Below, piece by piece: positions 1-5,759 of a stretch of 5,784 nt of DNA. This DNA is from Bacteriovoracales bacterium. GTDB taxonomy: Bacteria; Bdellovibrionota; Bacteriovoracia; Bacteriovoracales; Bacteriovoracaceae. Every line of letters begins with the position of its first letter. Position 1 is the stretch's first letter. The notes beneath the pieces are model-generated. The model made no database searches. It saw only the letters and a program-made list of their open reading frames with translations, and had not been told where the DNA came from. The stretch lies in NCBI GenBank assembly GCA_007117175.1, contig SKGZ01000037.1, positions 1 through 5,784 on the forward strand. The letters run 5' to 3'. The translations under genes were made by a program, and so were the position numbers.

Positions 1-2229
1 ATGCTGAATCAGATTAAAAACTTTTTTAGTATCTGTGAAATTAGAAAACTCTACGTAGTTTGCCAAGTTTTCTCGAACTTGAGTTATCACTTTCTTGTCA
101 ACATTACACCTCTGAGTGGTCTCTAGATATTTCTTTAAATTATCATATTTTTTTTCTAAAATGAGTATCTCGGTAATTTGTAAAAATGATTGACTTGAAT
201 CAATCTCTTCTGTCTGACAGTTTCGCCTATAAAGGGAATCTAGAATTTTAAAGGAATAAGCAGTTTGCCCCATGTTGAAAAGATTCACTGCAATGGTCGT
301 TAGGCTAGCTCCATACTCTTTCATTTGAGACGCTGGTGCTCTTTGGGCCATACTGCTTAATATATCCGCTGCCTTGGCAGGCTGGTTTGCACTCATATAT
401 AAGATACCAGCATTTAGTCCTGCTATTGCCTTGCTCATCTGGTCAACTTTCGGATTTTGATATAACAAGGCTAATTCATCTGCAGACTCTAGCGCCAAAT
501 CGGGCTCTGGATCAACCAATTCTTCAATCCTTTGCAAGACCATTGTTTGATAACCTTGATCCAGGATTTTAGCAAACTCTTTTCTGTTTTTAAGGTCTGG
601 CTGATTTTTGATATAGTCTCTTGTCTGTACAAATAAATCTTCTTCTTTGTTAACTAACGCCTGACTTAGGATTTTAACAAGCATCACCTCCACTTGTTCA
701 GTTGATTCCTTAAACTGACGATGATAGCGTTGAGCAATTTTTAAGCTTTGAGAATAATTCTTATTTTCAAAAGACTCATCATAAAGTCGTAAATAGATAT
801 AACTCTTAATTTGCCTATCTTTTCCTTGTGAAAGATAAAACTTATATAGGTTAACCCTGTCACTATCCAACTCTCTATTGGCCAACTTCTCCTCGACTCT
901 TAAGGCTTGCTCAGCAAAAATGGCTGCCTTTTGAGGATTATGCTCTTTGGCTTCAAGATAAACCTGGTATGATAACCGATAAGATTTTTCATATTGGCTT
1001 GCTCGTTGATAAAGTTGGATCTGGCGCAAGCGATAATCATATTTTTTTTCACTATCGAGCTTCAATAAGGAGTTTAATATTCCTATACTGTCATTAAAAA
1101 ATGATCGATCTCTTGGATCATTATATGAAAAAGCCTCTCTATTGATCACCTCCAGATGCTCTGTTAAGATCCTTTTATTACCTGTAATAAATGAGTCCAT
1201 TTGTTTTTTTTCTAACAGCTCCGCAAGAAAAGATTGAACAAGGGTCTCTCTTAATTGCGCCATAAAAATATAATTTTTCTTAAAGTCACTTTGAGCAAAA
1301 AAGTCAAAAAGGCTCAACTGAAATAGGGCTAGTTCTTTTGAGTCTACGCTTAACTGCTCCATTGCTCTCTCAGAGTAACTTCTTACCTTCTGAAAAAATC
1401 CCTTTTCATAAACTAATTGAATAAAATCCAATATTGCAGCGCCATTGTCTCCTTTTTCTTCCAAAATAAAATTAAATCCAAGGTCAGGTTGTTCAGCATA
1501 AATATAAAAAACTGGTATTTTGCTGATTGTTTGCTGGTAATAGTAGTGATCCTGCTCCTTCTTAGATTCAATGACTTTCTTTAAACTTAGTAGAGTCGAT
1601 ATCGCTCTATCATATTTCTGCAATTTAAAGTAAGACCATGATAAGTTATAAAGGTAACGATACCGCCACTGGCTATCTTCTTGAATTTTTAAAGATAAGG
1701 TATAATGCTTCACTGCTTGGTTAAACTTCTCATTGTTATAATAGTAGTCAGCTGCCTTCCCTGCAGCAAGGGCCTTGTCAGCCGGCTCTTCAATAGTCAC
1801 AATGGCCTTTTGCAATAGCTGAGGAACCATTGGATTTTGTTCTTCAAATTCATAGACAACTAAACCATAAACAAGATAAAAATTTCCTAAATCTGGCCAA
1901 TCTTTATCTGCTTTTTCTCTAATAATCTTAGCTAGACTACTCACTTGCTTGAATTGTTTTTTTAACTGGTCTTCCTTTTTGTTCAAGACCTGAGGATTTG
2001 CTTTTTTTATTTGCAAATTCACTAACTCTTTTTTTCTTAGTTTTAAGAGCTCTACTCGTGCTGAAAATAAGCGATAAGCATTTTCTACTTTTGGCTTAAC
2101 CTTATAGAGCCTATGGGCAGCTTCAGTTTCCTTGATAAGAAGATTAAGAGTTCTTTGATCATACTTATCCAGCTGAGACAGAGTGTATGAGGAAAAAAAT
2201 ATAAAAAGGCCATAGATAATCTTTTTCAT
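1..2229 (-). CDS. Large exported TPR-like helical-repeat protein, C-terminus cut by the window edge
   Basis: An open frame of 743 codons runs from ATG at 2229 to the left edge with no stop, so the protein is longer than seen. Residues 1-18 look like a Sec signal peptide: Lys-Lys, a hydrophobic stretch, then a plausible cut after Thr-Leu-Ser before Gln19. The mature part therefore should be periplasmic or outer-membrane-associated. Residues about 30-110 are very Lys/Glu-rich and probably coiled-coil. Residues about 151-184 and 187-220 look like two tetratricopeptide repeats (the Tyr-Asn-Asn-Glu-Lys-Phe-Asn-Gln-Ala and Lys-Leu-Gln-Lys-Tyr-Asp-Arg-Ala turns). More diverged helical pairs continue to the edge, for example around 395-445 and 600-660. 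The start overlaps the upstream ExbD stop as ATGA and lacks a clear Shine-Dalgarno, which suggests translational coupling. By position I infer it is the periplasmic partner of the motor encoded upstream. The exact family is not recognised; AglT/GltE-type TPR proteins are the nearest functional analogy. Confidence 0.85.
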   Translation of the reverse strand, partial: MKKIIYGLFIFFSSYTLSQLDKYDQRTLNLLIKETEAAHRLYKVKPKVENAYRLFSARVELLKLRKKELVNLQIKKANPQVLNKKEDQLKKQFKQVSSLAKIIREKADKDWPDLGNFYLVYGLVVYEFEEQNPMVPQLLQKAIVTIEEPADKALAAGKAADYYYNNEKFNQAVKHYTLSLKIQEDSQWRYRYLYNLSWSYFKLQKYDRAISTLLSLKKVIESKKEQDHYYYQQTISKIPVFYIYAEQPDLGFNFILEEKGDNGAAILDFIQLVYEKGFFQKVRSYSERAMEQLSVDSKELALFQLSLFDFFAQSDFKKNYIFMAQLRETLVQSFLAELLEKKQMDSFITGNKRILTEHLEVINREAFSYNDPRDRSFFNDSIGILNSLLKLDSEKKYDYRLRQIQLYQRASQYEKSYRLSYQVYLEAKEHNPQKAAIFAEQALRVEEKLANRELDSDRVNLYKFYLSQGKDRQIKSYIYLRLYDESFENKNYSQSLKIAQRYHRQFKESTEQVEVMLVKILSQALVNKEEDLFVQTRDYIKNQPDLKNRKEFAKILDQGYQTMVLQRIEELVDPEPDLALESADELALLYQNPKVDQMSKAIAGLNAGILYMSANQPAKAADILSSMAQRAPASQMKEYGASLTTIAVNLFNMGQTAYSFKILDSLYRRNCQTEEIDSSQSFLQITEILILEKKYDNLKKYLETTQRCNVDKKVITQVRENLANYVEFSNFTDTKKVFNLIQH

Positions 2230-2726
2230 GGCTCGATCACAATAAACTTAAATTCAGTGTATCCAGCACTACTTGATATATCCATCAACTCTTTCAAGTG
2301 TGTGTACTCTAAATTTTTATCCATAATTAAATTAATCACATTGGCCTGATCTTGCGCATCAAGAGTTCTCATTCTAATATTTTCTAATCGCTTCCTAATC
2401 TGCCTTAACTCTTGCTCTAATTGCCCTCGAAGTTCAACTGTCCATTTCCTTGCCTTTCCTAGCTGTAACAGTGGACTATTATTCACCCAAAGCTCTAAAT
2501 CATCTGACATTTGGACAGTAATTCCCTTTTTGACATAGGAAGTTGAGATTGACTCTGGAATTTTAATATTTTTAGGAATCGAGAGTTCCACCTCTGAAAT
2601 AGTATAATTCATGATCAGAAAAACCAGCATAATGGTCAAGATGTCCATCAAGGAATTAAGTTGCAGAGGTTCGGTCTCTTTTTGAGCACGCCTGGTTCTT
2701 TGCCTGATAAATCTTTTTTTAAGCAT
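2226..2726 (-). CDS. ExbD/TolR-family motor stator protein, second copy
   Basis: This 166-residue protein has the ExbD/TolR layout. A basic cytoplasmic N-terminus (residues 1-20) is followed by a single membrane helix (about 24-43) carrying Asp28 in the Leu-Met-Asp-Ile-Leu context, the position of the proton-binding Asp of TolR/ExbD/AglQ-type proteins. A periplasmic domain follows and ends in a typical ExbD-like strand-helix-strand segment: a Leu-Ile-Met-Asp-Lys strand near 132, then Tyr-Thr-His-Leu-Lys-Glu-Leu-Met and Phe-Lys-Phe-Ile-Val. Residues about 95-125 are a charged helix, Arg/Glu/Gln-rich, that the first copy does not have in the same form. The start is ATG, 8 bp after the upstream ExbD stop, with GGAAG about 13-15 bases upstream as a weak ribosome site. 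Its TGA stop overlaps the next gene by 4 bp. It probably pairs with the MotA/TolQ-like subunit and the first ExbD-like protein as a heteromeric proton-driven stator. Confidence 0.9.
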   Translation of the reverse strand: MLKKRFIRQRTRRAQKETEPLQLNSLMDILTIMLVFLIMNYTISEVELSIPKNIKIPESISTSYVKKGITVQMSDDLELWVNNSPLLQLGKARKWTVELRGQLEQELRQIRKRLENIRMRTLDAQDQANVINLIMDKNLEYTHLKELMDISSSAGYTEFKFIVIEP

Positions 2727-2734
2727 TCTTTAAA

Positions 2735-3217
2735 TTACTTCCCATCAAAAATGATTTGGTTAAAAAGCTTAACGGTCTGCCCCTCAACTCTTTCTTCTCT
2801 TACAACATCTAATACACTGACTAAATCTTGATATAAAACACTGCTAGCCGACTTAACCACAACTTGATTTTCATCCTCATACTGTGTTTTGATCTTTTTA
2901 ATAAACTGCTTAAACTCATCTAGTTTTGCTGAATCAAGATAACTAAAACTTCCTAAAAGGCCTTGATTCACATTATTCTTAACTAATATTTTTCCATCTC
3001 CTCTAATATCCAGTTCCAACTCAAGCTCTTTGTCTTTTGGATTATCATCTGTAGTTAATTGATAAATTGGTAGATCAGAGCCTATTTCAAAAATTTTAAT
3101 AAACTGGGCAGAACTTAATAAGAAAAAATTGAGAATAAAAACCATGTCCAAGACAGAGACTAAGTTCAGCGGCGCAGCTTTTTTCTTTCTCCTTCTTGCA
3201 CTTGGTGCTTTATACAC
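2735..3217 (-). CDS. ExbD/TolR-family motor stator protein, first copy (GTG start)
   Basis: This 160-residue protein has a strongly basic N-terminus (the Arg-Arg-Arg-Lys-Lys-Lys run at residues 8-13). One membrane helix (about 18-38) carries Asp24 in Val-Leu-Asp-Met-Val, the conserved proton-relay Asp of the family. A periplasmic domain follows, ending in a Val-Val-Val-Lys strand, a Leu-Tyr-Gln-Asp-Leu-Val helix and a final strand near Ile-Ile-Phe-Asp-Gly-Lys. The start codon is GTG. It is chosen because AGGGAG (3225-3230 on the minus strand) lies 7 bases before it and there is no better start in the 11-bp gap after the upstream gene. This copy is clearly diverged from the second ExbD-like protein, so it is not a recent duplicate. 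Two distinct TolR-like subunits per TolQ-like subunit is the arrangement known for AglRQS. The family assignment is firm; the specific motor type is inferred. Confidence 0.9.
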   Translation of the reverse strand: MYKAPSARRRKKKAAPLNLVSVLDMVFILNFFLLSSAQFIKIFEIGSDLPIYQLTTDDNPKDKELELELDIRGDGKILVKNNVNQGLLGSFSYLDSAKLDEFKQFIKKIKTQYEDENQVVVKSASSVLYQDLVSVLDVVREERVEGQTVKLFNQIIFDGK

Positions 3218-3224
3218 TTCAAAA

Positions 3225-3230
3225 CTCCCT
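3225..3230 (-). promoter_or_regulatory. Ribosome binding site deciding the GTG start of the first ExbD-like gene
   Basis: AGGGAG on the minus strand overlaps the TAG stop of the MotA/TolQ-like gene and sits 7 bases before GTG at 3217. Good spacing to GTG, and no ATG nearby, decide the start. Confidence 0.7.
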
Positions 3231-3873
3231 AGCTTGCCTTGTTGACAATTTTCATTGTACCAACAAAATCAAGAAGTTTGACTGAATACTGATCCACGTC
3301 ACTTATAATCTTTTCCGATTTCGCTGTTAAAACCGCGTGAAAAACCATCAGTAAAATAGCACAAACTAACCCCAAGTAGGTGGTATTCATAGCGGTAGAG
3401 ATCCCCCTTGAAAGTAATTCCGCTTTTTGGGCGGGATCAGCTGCTGCCACTGCTTCAAATGCAGTGATCAGACCATTGATTGTCCCAAGTAATCCTAGTA
3501 GGGTGCATATATTGGCAATCAAATTAACGAATAATAATCTTTTTTCCACCATTGGAATAATTTCTAAAGAGGTGGCATCAATGGCATTTTGAACCTGGTC
3601 TACTCCTTGATTCATTCTCTTTAATCCGTTTTTAATGATCTTTGGAAGTAGAGCTGAGCGAGAAGAACAATGCTGAATAGCTTCTTTCACTTGATTGCTC
3701 ATTAATAGCTTTTGGATCTTATTCATAAATGAAGAGGCATTTAAGTCATAAACGAGATAGCGAAGATAGCGCTCAATACCTATTGCACACCCAAGCACAA
3801 AGACAAAGGCGATCAAATACATAAAGAAACCGCCTGCTTGCATAAACAAAGTAAAGTTGGTGATCAAATCCAT
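3229..3873 (-). CDS. MotA/TolQ/ExbB-family proton channel protein
   Basis: This 214-residue inner-membrane protein is the size expected for TolQ/ExbB. The first membrane helix is at about residues 12-33 and is followed directly by Glu34-Arg35, as is common in the family. A cytoplasmic loop (about 36-110) is rich in Lys and Gln. Membrane helices 2 and 3 carry the family signature: Gly-Leu-Leu-Gly-Thr-Ile-Asn-Gly (127-134) and Gly-Ile-Ser-Thr-Ala-Met-Asn-Thr-Thr-Tyr-Leu-Gly-Leu (157-169). The Pro usually found after the Ala-Ile of helix 3 is Leu174 here. The start is ATG at 3873, with TTGGAG 5 bases upstream and a sigma70-type promoter close by, so this is the first gene of the operon. It should form the channel core that, with the two ExbD-like proteins, converts proton flow into force on a periplasmic or cell-wall partner. 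AglR-like and TolQ-like identities are both possible; downstream gene order favours the former. Confidence 0.93.
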   Translation of the reverse strand: MDLITNFTLFMQAGGFFMYLIAFVFVLGCAIGIERYLRYLVYDLNASSFMNKIQKLLMSNQVKEAIQHCSSRSALLPKIIKNGLKRMNQGVDQVQNAIDATSLEIIPMVEKRLLFVNLIANICTLLGLLGTINGLITAFEAVAAADPAQKAELLSRGISTAMNTTYLGLVCAILLMVFHAVLTAKSEKIISDVDQYSVKLLDFVGTMKIVNKAS

Positions 3874-3878
3874 TTGTA

Positions 3879-3884
3879 CTCCAA
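3879..3884 (-). promoter_or_regulatory. Ribosome binding site of the MotA/TolQ-like gene
   Basis: TTGGAG on the minus strand lies 5 bases before ATG at 3873 and supports that start. Confidence 0.65.
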
Positions 3885-3904
3885 TTTTTAATAACTTACT
3901 TATA

Positions 3905-3934
3905 ATGATAAAAGAGTTAAAAAACGAAAGTCAA
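3905..3934 (-). promoter_or_regulatory. Predicted sigma70-type promoter of the motor operon
   Basis: On the minus strand, TTGACT (3934-3929, 5 of 6 consensus bases) is followed after 18 bases by TATCAT (3910-3905, 5 of 6). Transcription would start near 3898, giving a leader of about 25 bases before the ATG at 3873. An overlapping TATAAG (3904-3899) is a second possible -10 element but lacks a matching -35 at normal spacing. This is a visual consensus match only. Confidence 0.55.
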
Positions 3935-3967
3935 ACAAAAGCATTTTAGTACGACATTATTAAATAA

Positions 3968-3996
3968 TTGAATCTATTCACTTTCAAAGCTAGAAT
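3968..3996 (+). promoter_or_regulatory. Predicted sigma70-type promoter of the receiver/HD gene
   Basis: TTGAAT (3968-3973) is separated by exactly 17 bases from TAGAAT (3991-3996, 5 of 6 consensus bases). Transcription would start near 4003, leaving a short leader of about 23 bases that contains the GAGGAG ribosome site. The region just upstream (3955-3968) is almost pure A/T and could act as an UP element. The two divergent -35 elements are about 33 bases apart, so a single regulator bound between them could affect both units. Confidence 0.55.
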
Positions 3997-4012
3997 GAAG
4001 AGAGTTTACACT

Positions 4013-4018
4013 GAGGAG
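4013..4018 (+). promoter_or_regulatory. Strong ribosome binding site deciding a TTG start
   Basis: GAGGAG lies 7 bases before TTG at 4026. An in-frame TGA at 3996-3998 rules out a longer protein. The first in-frame ATG lies more than 40 codons further in and would remove part of the receiver-like fold, so TTG is the best start. Confidence 0.75.
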
Positions 4019-4025
4019 AGAAAAC

Positions 4026-5372
4026 TTGAGTTATGGCCTAGTACTAAGTAATAAACAATCTTTAAATGACTTATACTCTGTCAATTTAAGAGCGTACGTG
4101 AATGCCAATGTGGCGACTGTGACCACGTTGAATCAAGCTCCTCAAATTATCCAAATGACCCCAAACCTTGACTTTATCATTGCAGAGACGCAAATAGAAA
4201 AATCAGAAACCATTGCTGCTCTTATCTCTGCGATTCAGCAATTGGAATCATCCATACCGCTGATTTTTATTGGAACATCTCCCTCTGCCCCCTTAGAATT
4301 TGTGACCATTAAAAATCCTTATGACGTCAAAGAGGTGATTAAGGCCACTGCCAAAATTCTCGAGATTACAGCACAGGATATGATCAAATTACCCGTACCT
4401 GAACTCTTTCCTATCCCCGCCTCTGTTTTTTTCGGCCAAGATAAAACAATTTGCGATGCTTATATTAAAAACCCAGAAGGCCTTGCTAAATCAAGTTATA
4501 TCAAAATCCTCAAAAAAGACGAAAGCCTTAAAGGAAAGTTTAAAAAGTACCAACAAGAAAATATTAATAAAATTTATATTCCTTCAGACTTTCGCTTACG
4601 AGTCACTAATAGTGCTACACACAATATGCTAGAAAAGCTCAATCGTGAGCCTCAAAGTGATGATCAAAGAATAGAGAATACAGAACAGGCCATGAATGTC
4701 TTTTCTAATCTCCTTGACAGTGTGGATCATGAAGTTGCCGAAGAAATCAAAAATCTCTCCGAAAGCTGCATCAAGCAAGTTTCCAGTATTGTTGATAATG
4801 TCCCTAATCTTGGAAAACTCACCCAGCTTTTACTTAAAAATCAAAATAATTATATCTACACCCACGGTGTCCTTACTCACTATGTCAGCTCGCAGATTAT
4901 TAAAAACTCCAACTGGGGTAACCAAGAACAAATCGATAAGGTTGGGCTGGTGCTTTTCTATCATGACATCTATCTTGTTCCCCTCTATATTCATCGCAAT
5001 GAACGAGTGATTACAGAAGAAGAAATGAGAAATGAAGAGTTAAGTGAGAAGGAAGCCAAAGTACTTGAGAGCCACGCTCAACTAGCAGCAGCTTTAGTAC
5101 AGAAAATAAAGAAAATTCCCCATGGAGCAGACACAATTATCATGCAGCACCATGGCACAAAAAACGGAATTGGCTTTACTGAAAACTATCCAGATGACAT
5201 CTCCACCCTTGCTAAAGTGGTCATTGTAGCAGAGGCCTTTGCCGAACAATTCCTTAAACAAACAGAGCAAGGGCAATTCAACCTTGATGATACTCTTAGT
5301 TATTTACGTAGCATATTTAAGCGTTCCAGCTATCGAAATTTAATTGAGCCACTTTCTGGCATCTTGCTCTAA
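4026..5372 (+). CDS. Pseudo-receiver + HD-GYP-like signalling protein
   Basis: This 448-residue, apparently cytoplasmic protein has no signal peptide or membrane helix. Residues 1-113 look like a response-regulator receiver domain: a Gly-Leu-Val-Leu first strand, Asp-Phe-Ile-Ile-Ala-Glu at 49-54, Ile-Pro-Leu-Ile-Phe-Ile at 77-82, and Lys-Asn-Pro-Tyr-Asp near 96-100. The phospho-acceptor position is Glu54, and the acidic pair after strand 1 is replaced by Ser-Asn, so it probably is not phosphorylated normally. Residues about 125-195 form a middle domain (Phe-Pro-Ile-Pro start) of a kind I recall from Bdellovibrio-group HD proteins. Residues about 270-440 are HD-GYP-like: His280, His313-Asp314, His350, His375-His376 and Glu403 (usually Asp). 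The Gly-Lys after HD is Tyr-Leu, and the GYP motif is altered (Gly-Ile-Gly-Phe, 381-384). It may act on or sense a cyclic dinucleotide such as c-di-GMP, or be catalytically weak. The start is TTG with GAGGAG 7 bases upstream. Confidence 0.85.
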   Translation: MSYGLVLSNKQSLNDLYSVNLRAYVNANVATVTTLNQAPQIIQMTPNLDFIIAETQIEKSETIAALISAIQQLESSIPLIFIGTSPSAPLEFVTIKNPYDVKEVIKATAKILEITAQDMIKLPVPELFPIPASVFFGQDKTICDAYIKNPEGLAKSSYIKILKKDESLKGKFKKYQQENINKIYIPSDFRLRVTNSATHNMLEKLNREPQSDDQRIENTEQAMNVFSNLLDSVDHEVAEEIKNLSESCIKQVSSIVDNVPNLGKLTQLLLKNQNNYIYTHGVLTHYVSSQIIKNSNWGNQEQIDKVGLVLFYHDIYLVPLYIHRNERVITEEEMRNEELSEKEAKVLESHAQLAAALVQKIKKIPHGADTIIMQHHGTKNGIGFTENYPDDISTLAKVVIVAEAFAEQFLKQTEQGQFNLDDTLSYLRSIFKRSSYRNLIEPLSGILL

Positions 5373-5386
5373 ATTTTTCCTACTGA

Positions 5387-5623
5387 ATGACCGAAAATAA
5401 TGGTATGAGTCGAAAAATTATCATCAAGCAATGTCATATCTGCAACCATGTCATCGAAACCCTTAACGAACCTCAGCGATGCCCCAAATGTCAAAAAAGT
5501 TATCTTCCACTCAATTATTTCCACAAAATTCATTCACATGAGCCACAAATTGAAGAACTTTTTAGCTCTAGTGACGAATTACTAGAAGAAGAGTTGATTA
5601 AAGGGCTCTATGTTCTTTGGTAA
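5387..5623 (+). CDS. Small CxxC/CxxC zinc-ribbon-type protein
   Basis: This 78-residue protein begins 14 bp after the HD gene and is probably co-transcribed with it. Cys16-x-x-Cys19 and Cys32-Pro-Lys-Cys35, 12 residues apart, form a likely zinc ribbon or rubredoxin-like knuckle. Three histidines follow (46, 49, 51). Residues 52-72 are acidic (many Glu and Asp), and the protein ends Tyr-Val-Leu-Trp. There is no signal peptide, so it should be cytoplasmic. A TGA directly before ATG 5387 makes that the longest start. A second in-frame ATG at 5405 (residue 7) is an alternative, and neither has a clear Shine-Dalgarno. Translation stops at tandem in-frame TAA codons (5621-5626). The specific function is not recognised. 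Small proteins of this type may bind nucleic acid or a partner protein, but nothing here shows which. Confidence 0.75.
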   Translation: MTENNGMSRKIIIKQCHICNHVIETLNEPQRCPKCQKSYLPLNYFHKIHSHEPQIEELFSSSDELLEEELIKGLYVLW

Positions 5624-5624
5624 T

Positions 5625-5662
5625 AATCATTGGTGATTGCAGGTTATTTGAGTATTCTACTC
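5625..5662. repeat. Two short inverted repeats after the zinc-ribbon gene
   Basis: AATCA (5625-5629) and TGATT (5634-5638) are perfect 5-base arms around a TTGG loop, overlapping the second TAA stop. GAGTA (5650-5654) and TACTC (5658-5662) are perfect 5-base arms around TTC. Both are weak alone but begin a run of hairpins that continues to 5759. Confidence 0.4.
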
Positions 5663-5668
5663 TTATGT

Positions 5669-5690
5669 ACGCCAAGCAAAGCTGGCGTTT
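5669..5690 (+). terminator. Possible weak terminator hairpin of the HD/zinc-ribbon unit
   Basis: ACGCCA (5669-5674) and TGGCGT (5683-5688) are perfect arms. Inner GC pairs (5676-5677 with 5681-5682) extend the stem past a one-base bulge, leaving an AAA loop. The stem is the most GC-rich element after the last gene and lies 46 bases past the stop. Only a short T run (5688-5690) follows, so rho-independent termination would be weak. It could equally be part of a structured RNA. Confidence 0.35.
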
Positions 5691-5703
5691 GCTAGTAGGT
5701 GCA

Positions 5704-5759
5704 GTAGTTTAACAATAAACTACCAGTCCTGCCAAGGTAGTTCCTTTTAGGAGGCCTTG
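5704..5759 (+). other. Structured segment with mutually exclusive stems
   Basis: Three pairings overlap in sequence. Stem A: GTAGTTTA (5704-5711) with TAAACTAC (5716-5723), 8 bp around an ACAA loop. Stem B: AACTACC (5718-5724) with GGTAGTT (5736-5742), 7 bp. Stem C: CAAGG (5733-5737) with CCTTG (5755-5759), enclosing TCCT (5742-5745) with AGGA (5749-5752). B cannot form together with A or C, as in a transcription or translation attenuator. Stem C also covers AGGAGG (5749-5754), a perfect Shine-Dalgarno-like sequence, but no start codon follows it at good spacing within the window. No protein-coding frame is apparent. The function is unknown. Confidence 0.4.

Noticed and set aside
336..572. 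78-codon plus-strand open frame
   Set aside because: It lies wholly antisense to the TPR-like gene, with no recognisable domain and no ribosome site seen.
3380..3592. 70-codon plus-strand open frame
   Set aside because: It is antisense to the conserved helix 2-3 region of the MotA/TolQ-like gene and is a shadow of that coding sequence.
2226..3873. Classical Tol-Pal (tolQ-tolR) or TonB (exbB-exbD) operon
   Set aside because: There are two distinct ExbD-like genes followed by a large TPR gene, and no tolA, tolB, pal or tonB in the window. It cannot be fully excluded without the left flank.
4696..5010. 104-codon plus-strand open frame in another phase
   Set aside because: It overlaps the HD gene, whose frame carries the conserved motifs. 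It has a low-complexity composition and no domain.
5094..5276. 60-codon minus-strand open frame
   Set aside because: It is antisense to the HD motif region and has no independent support.
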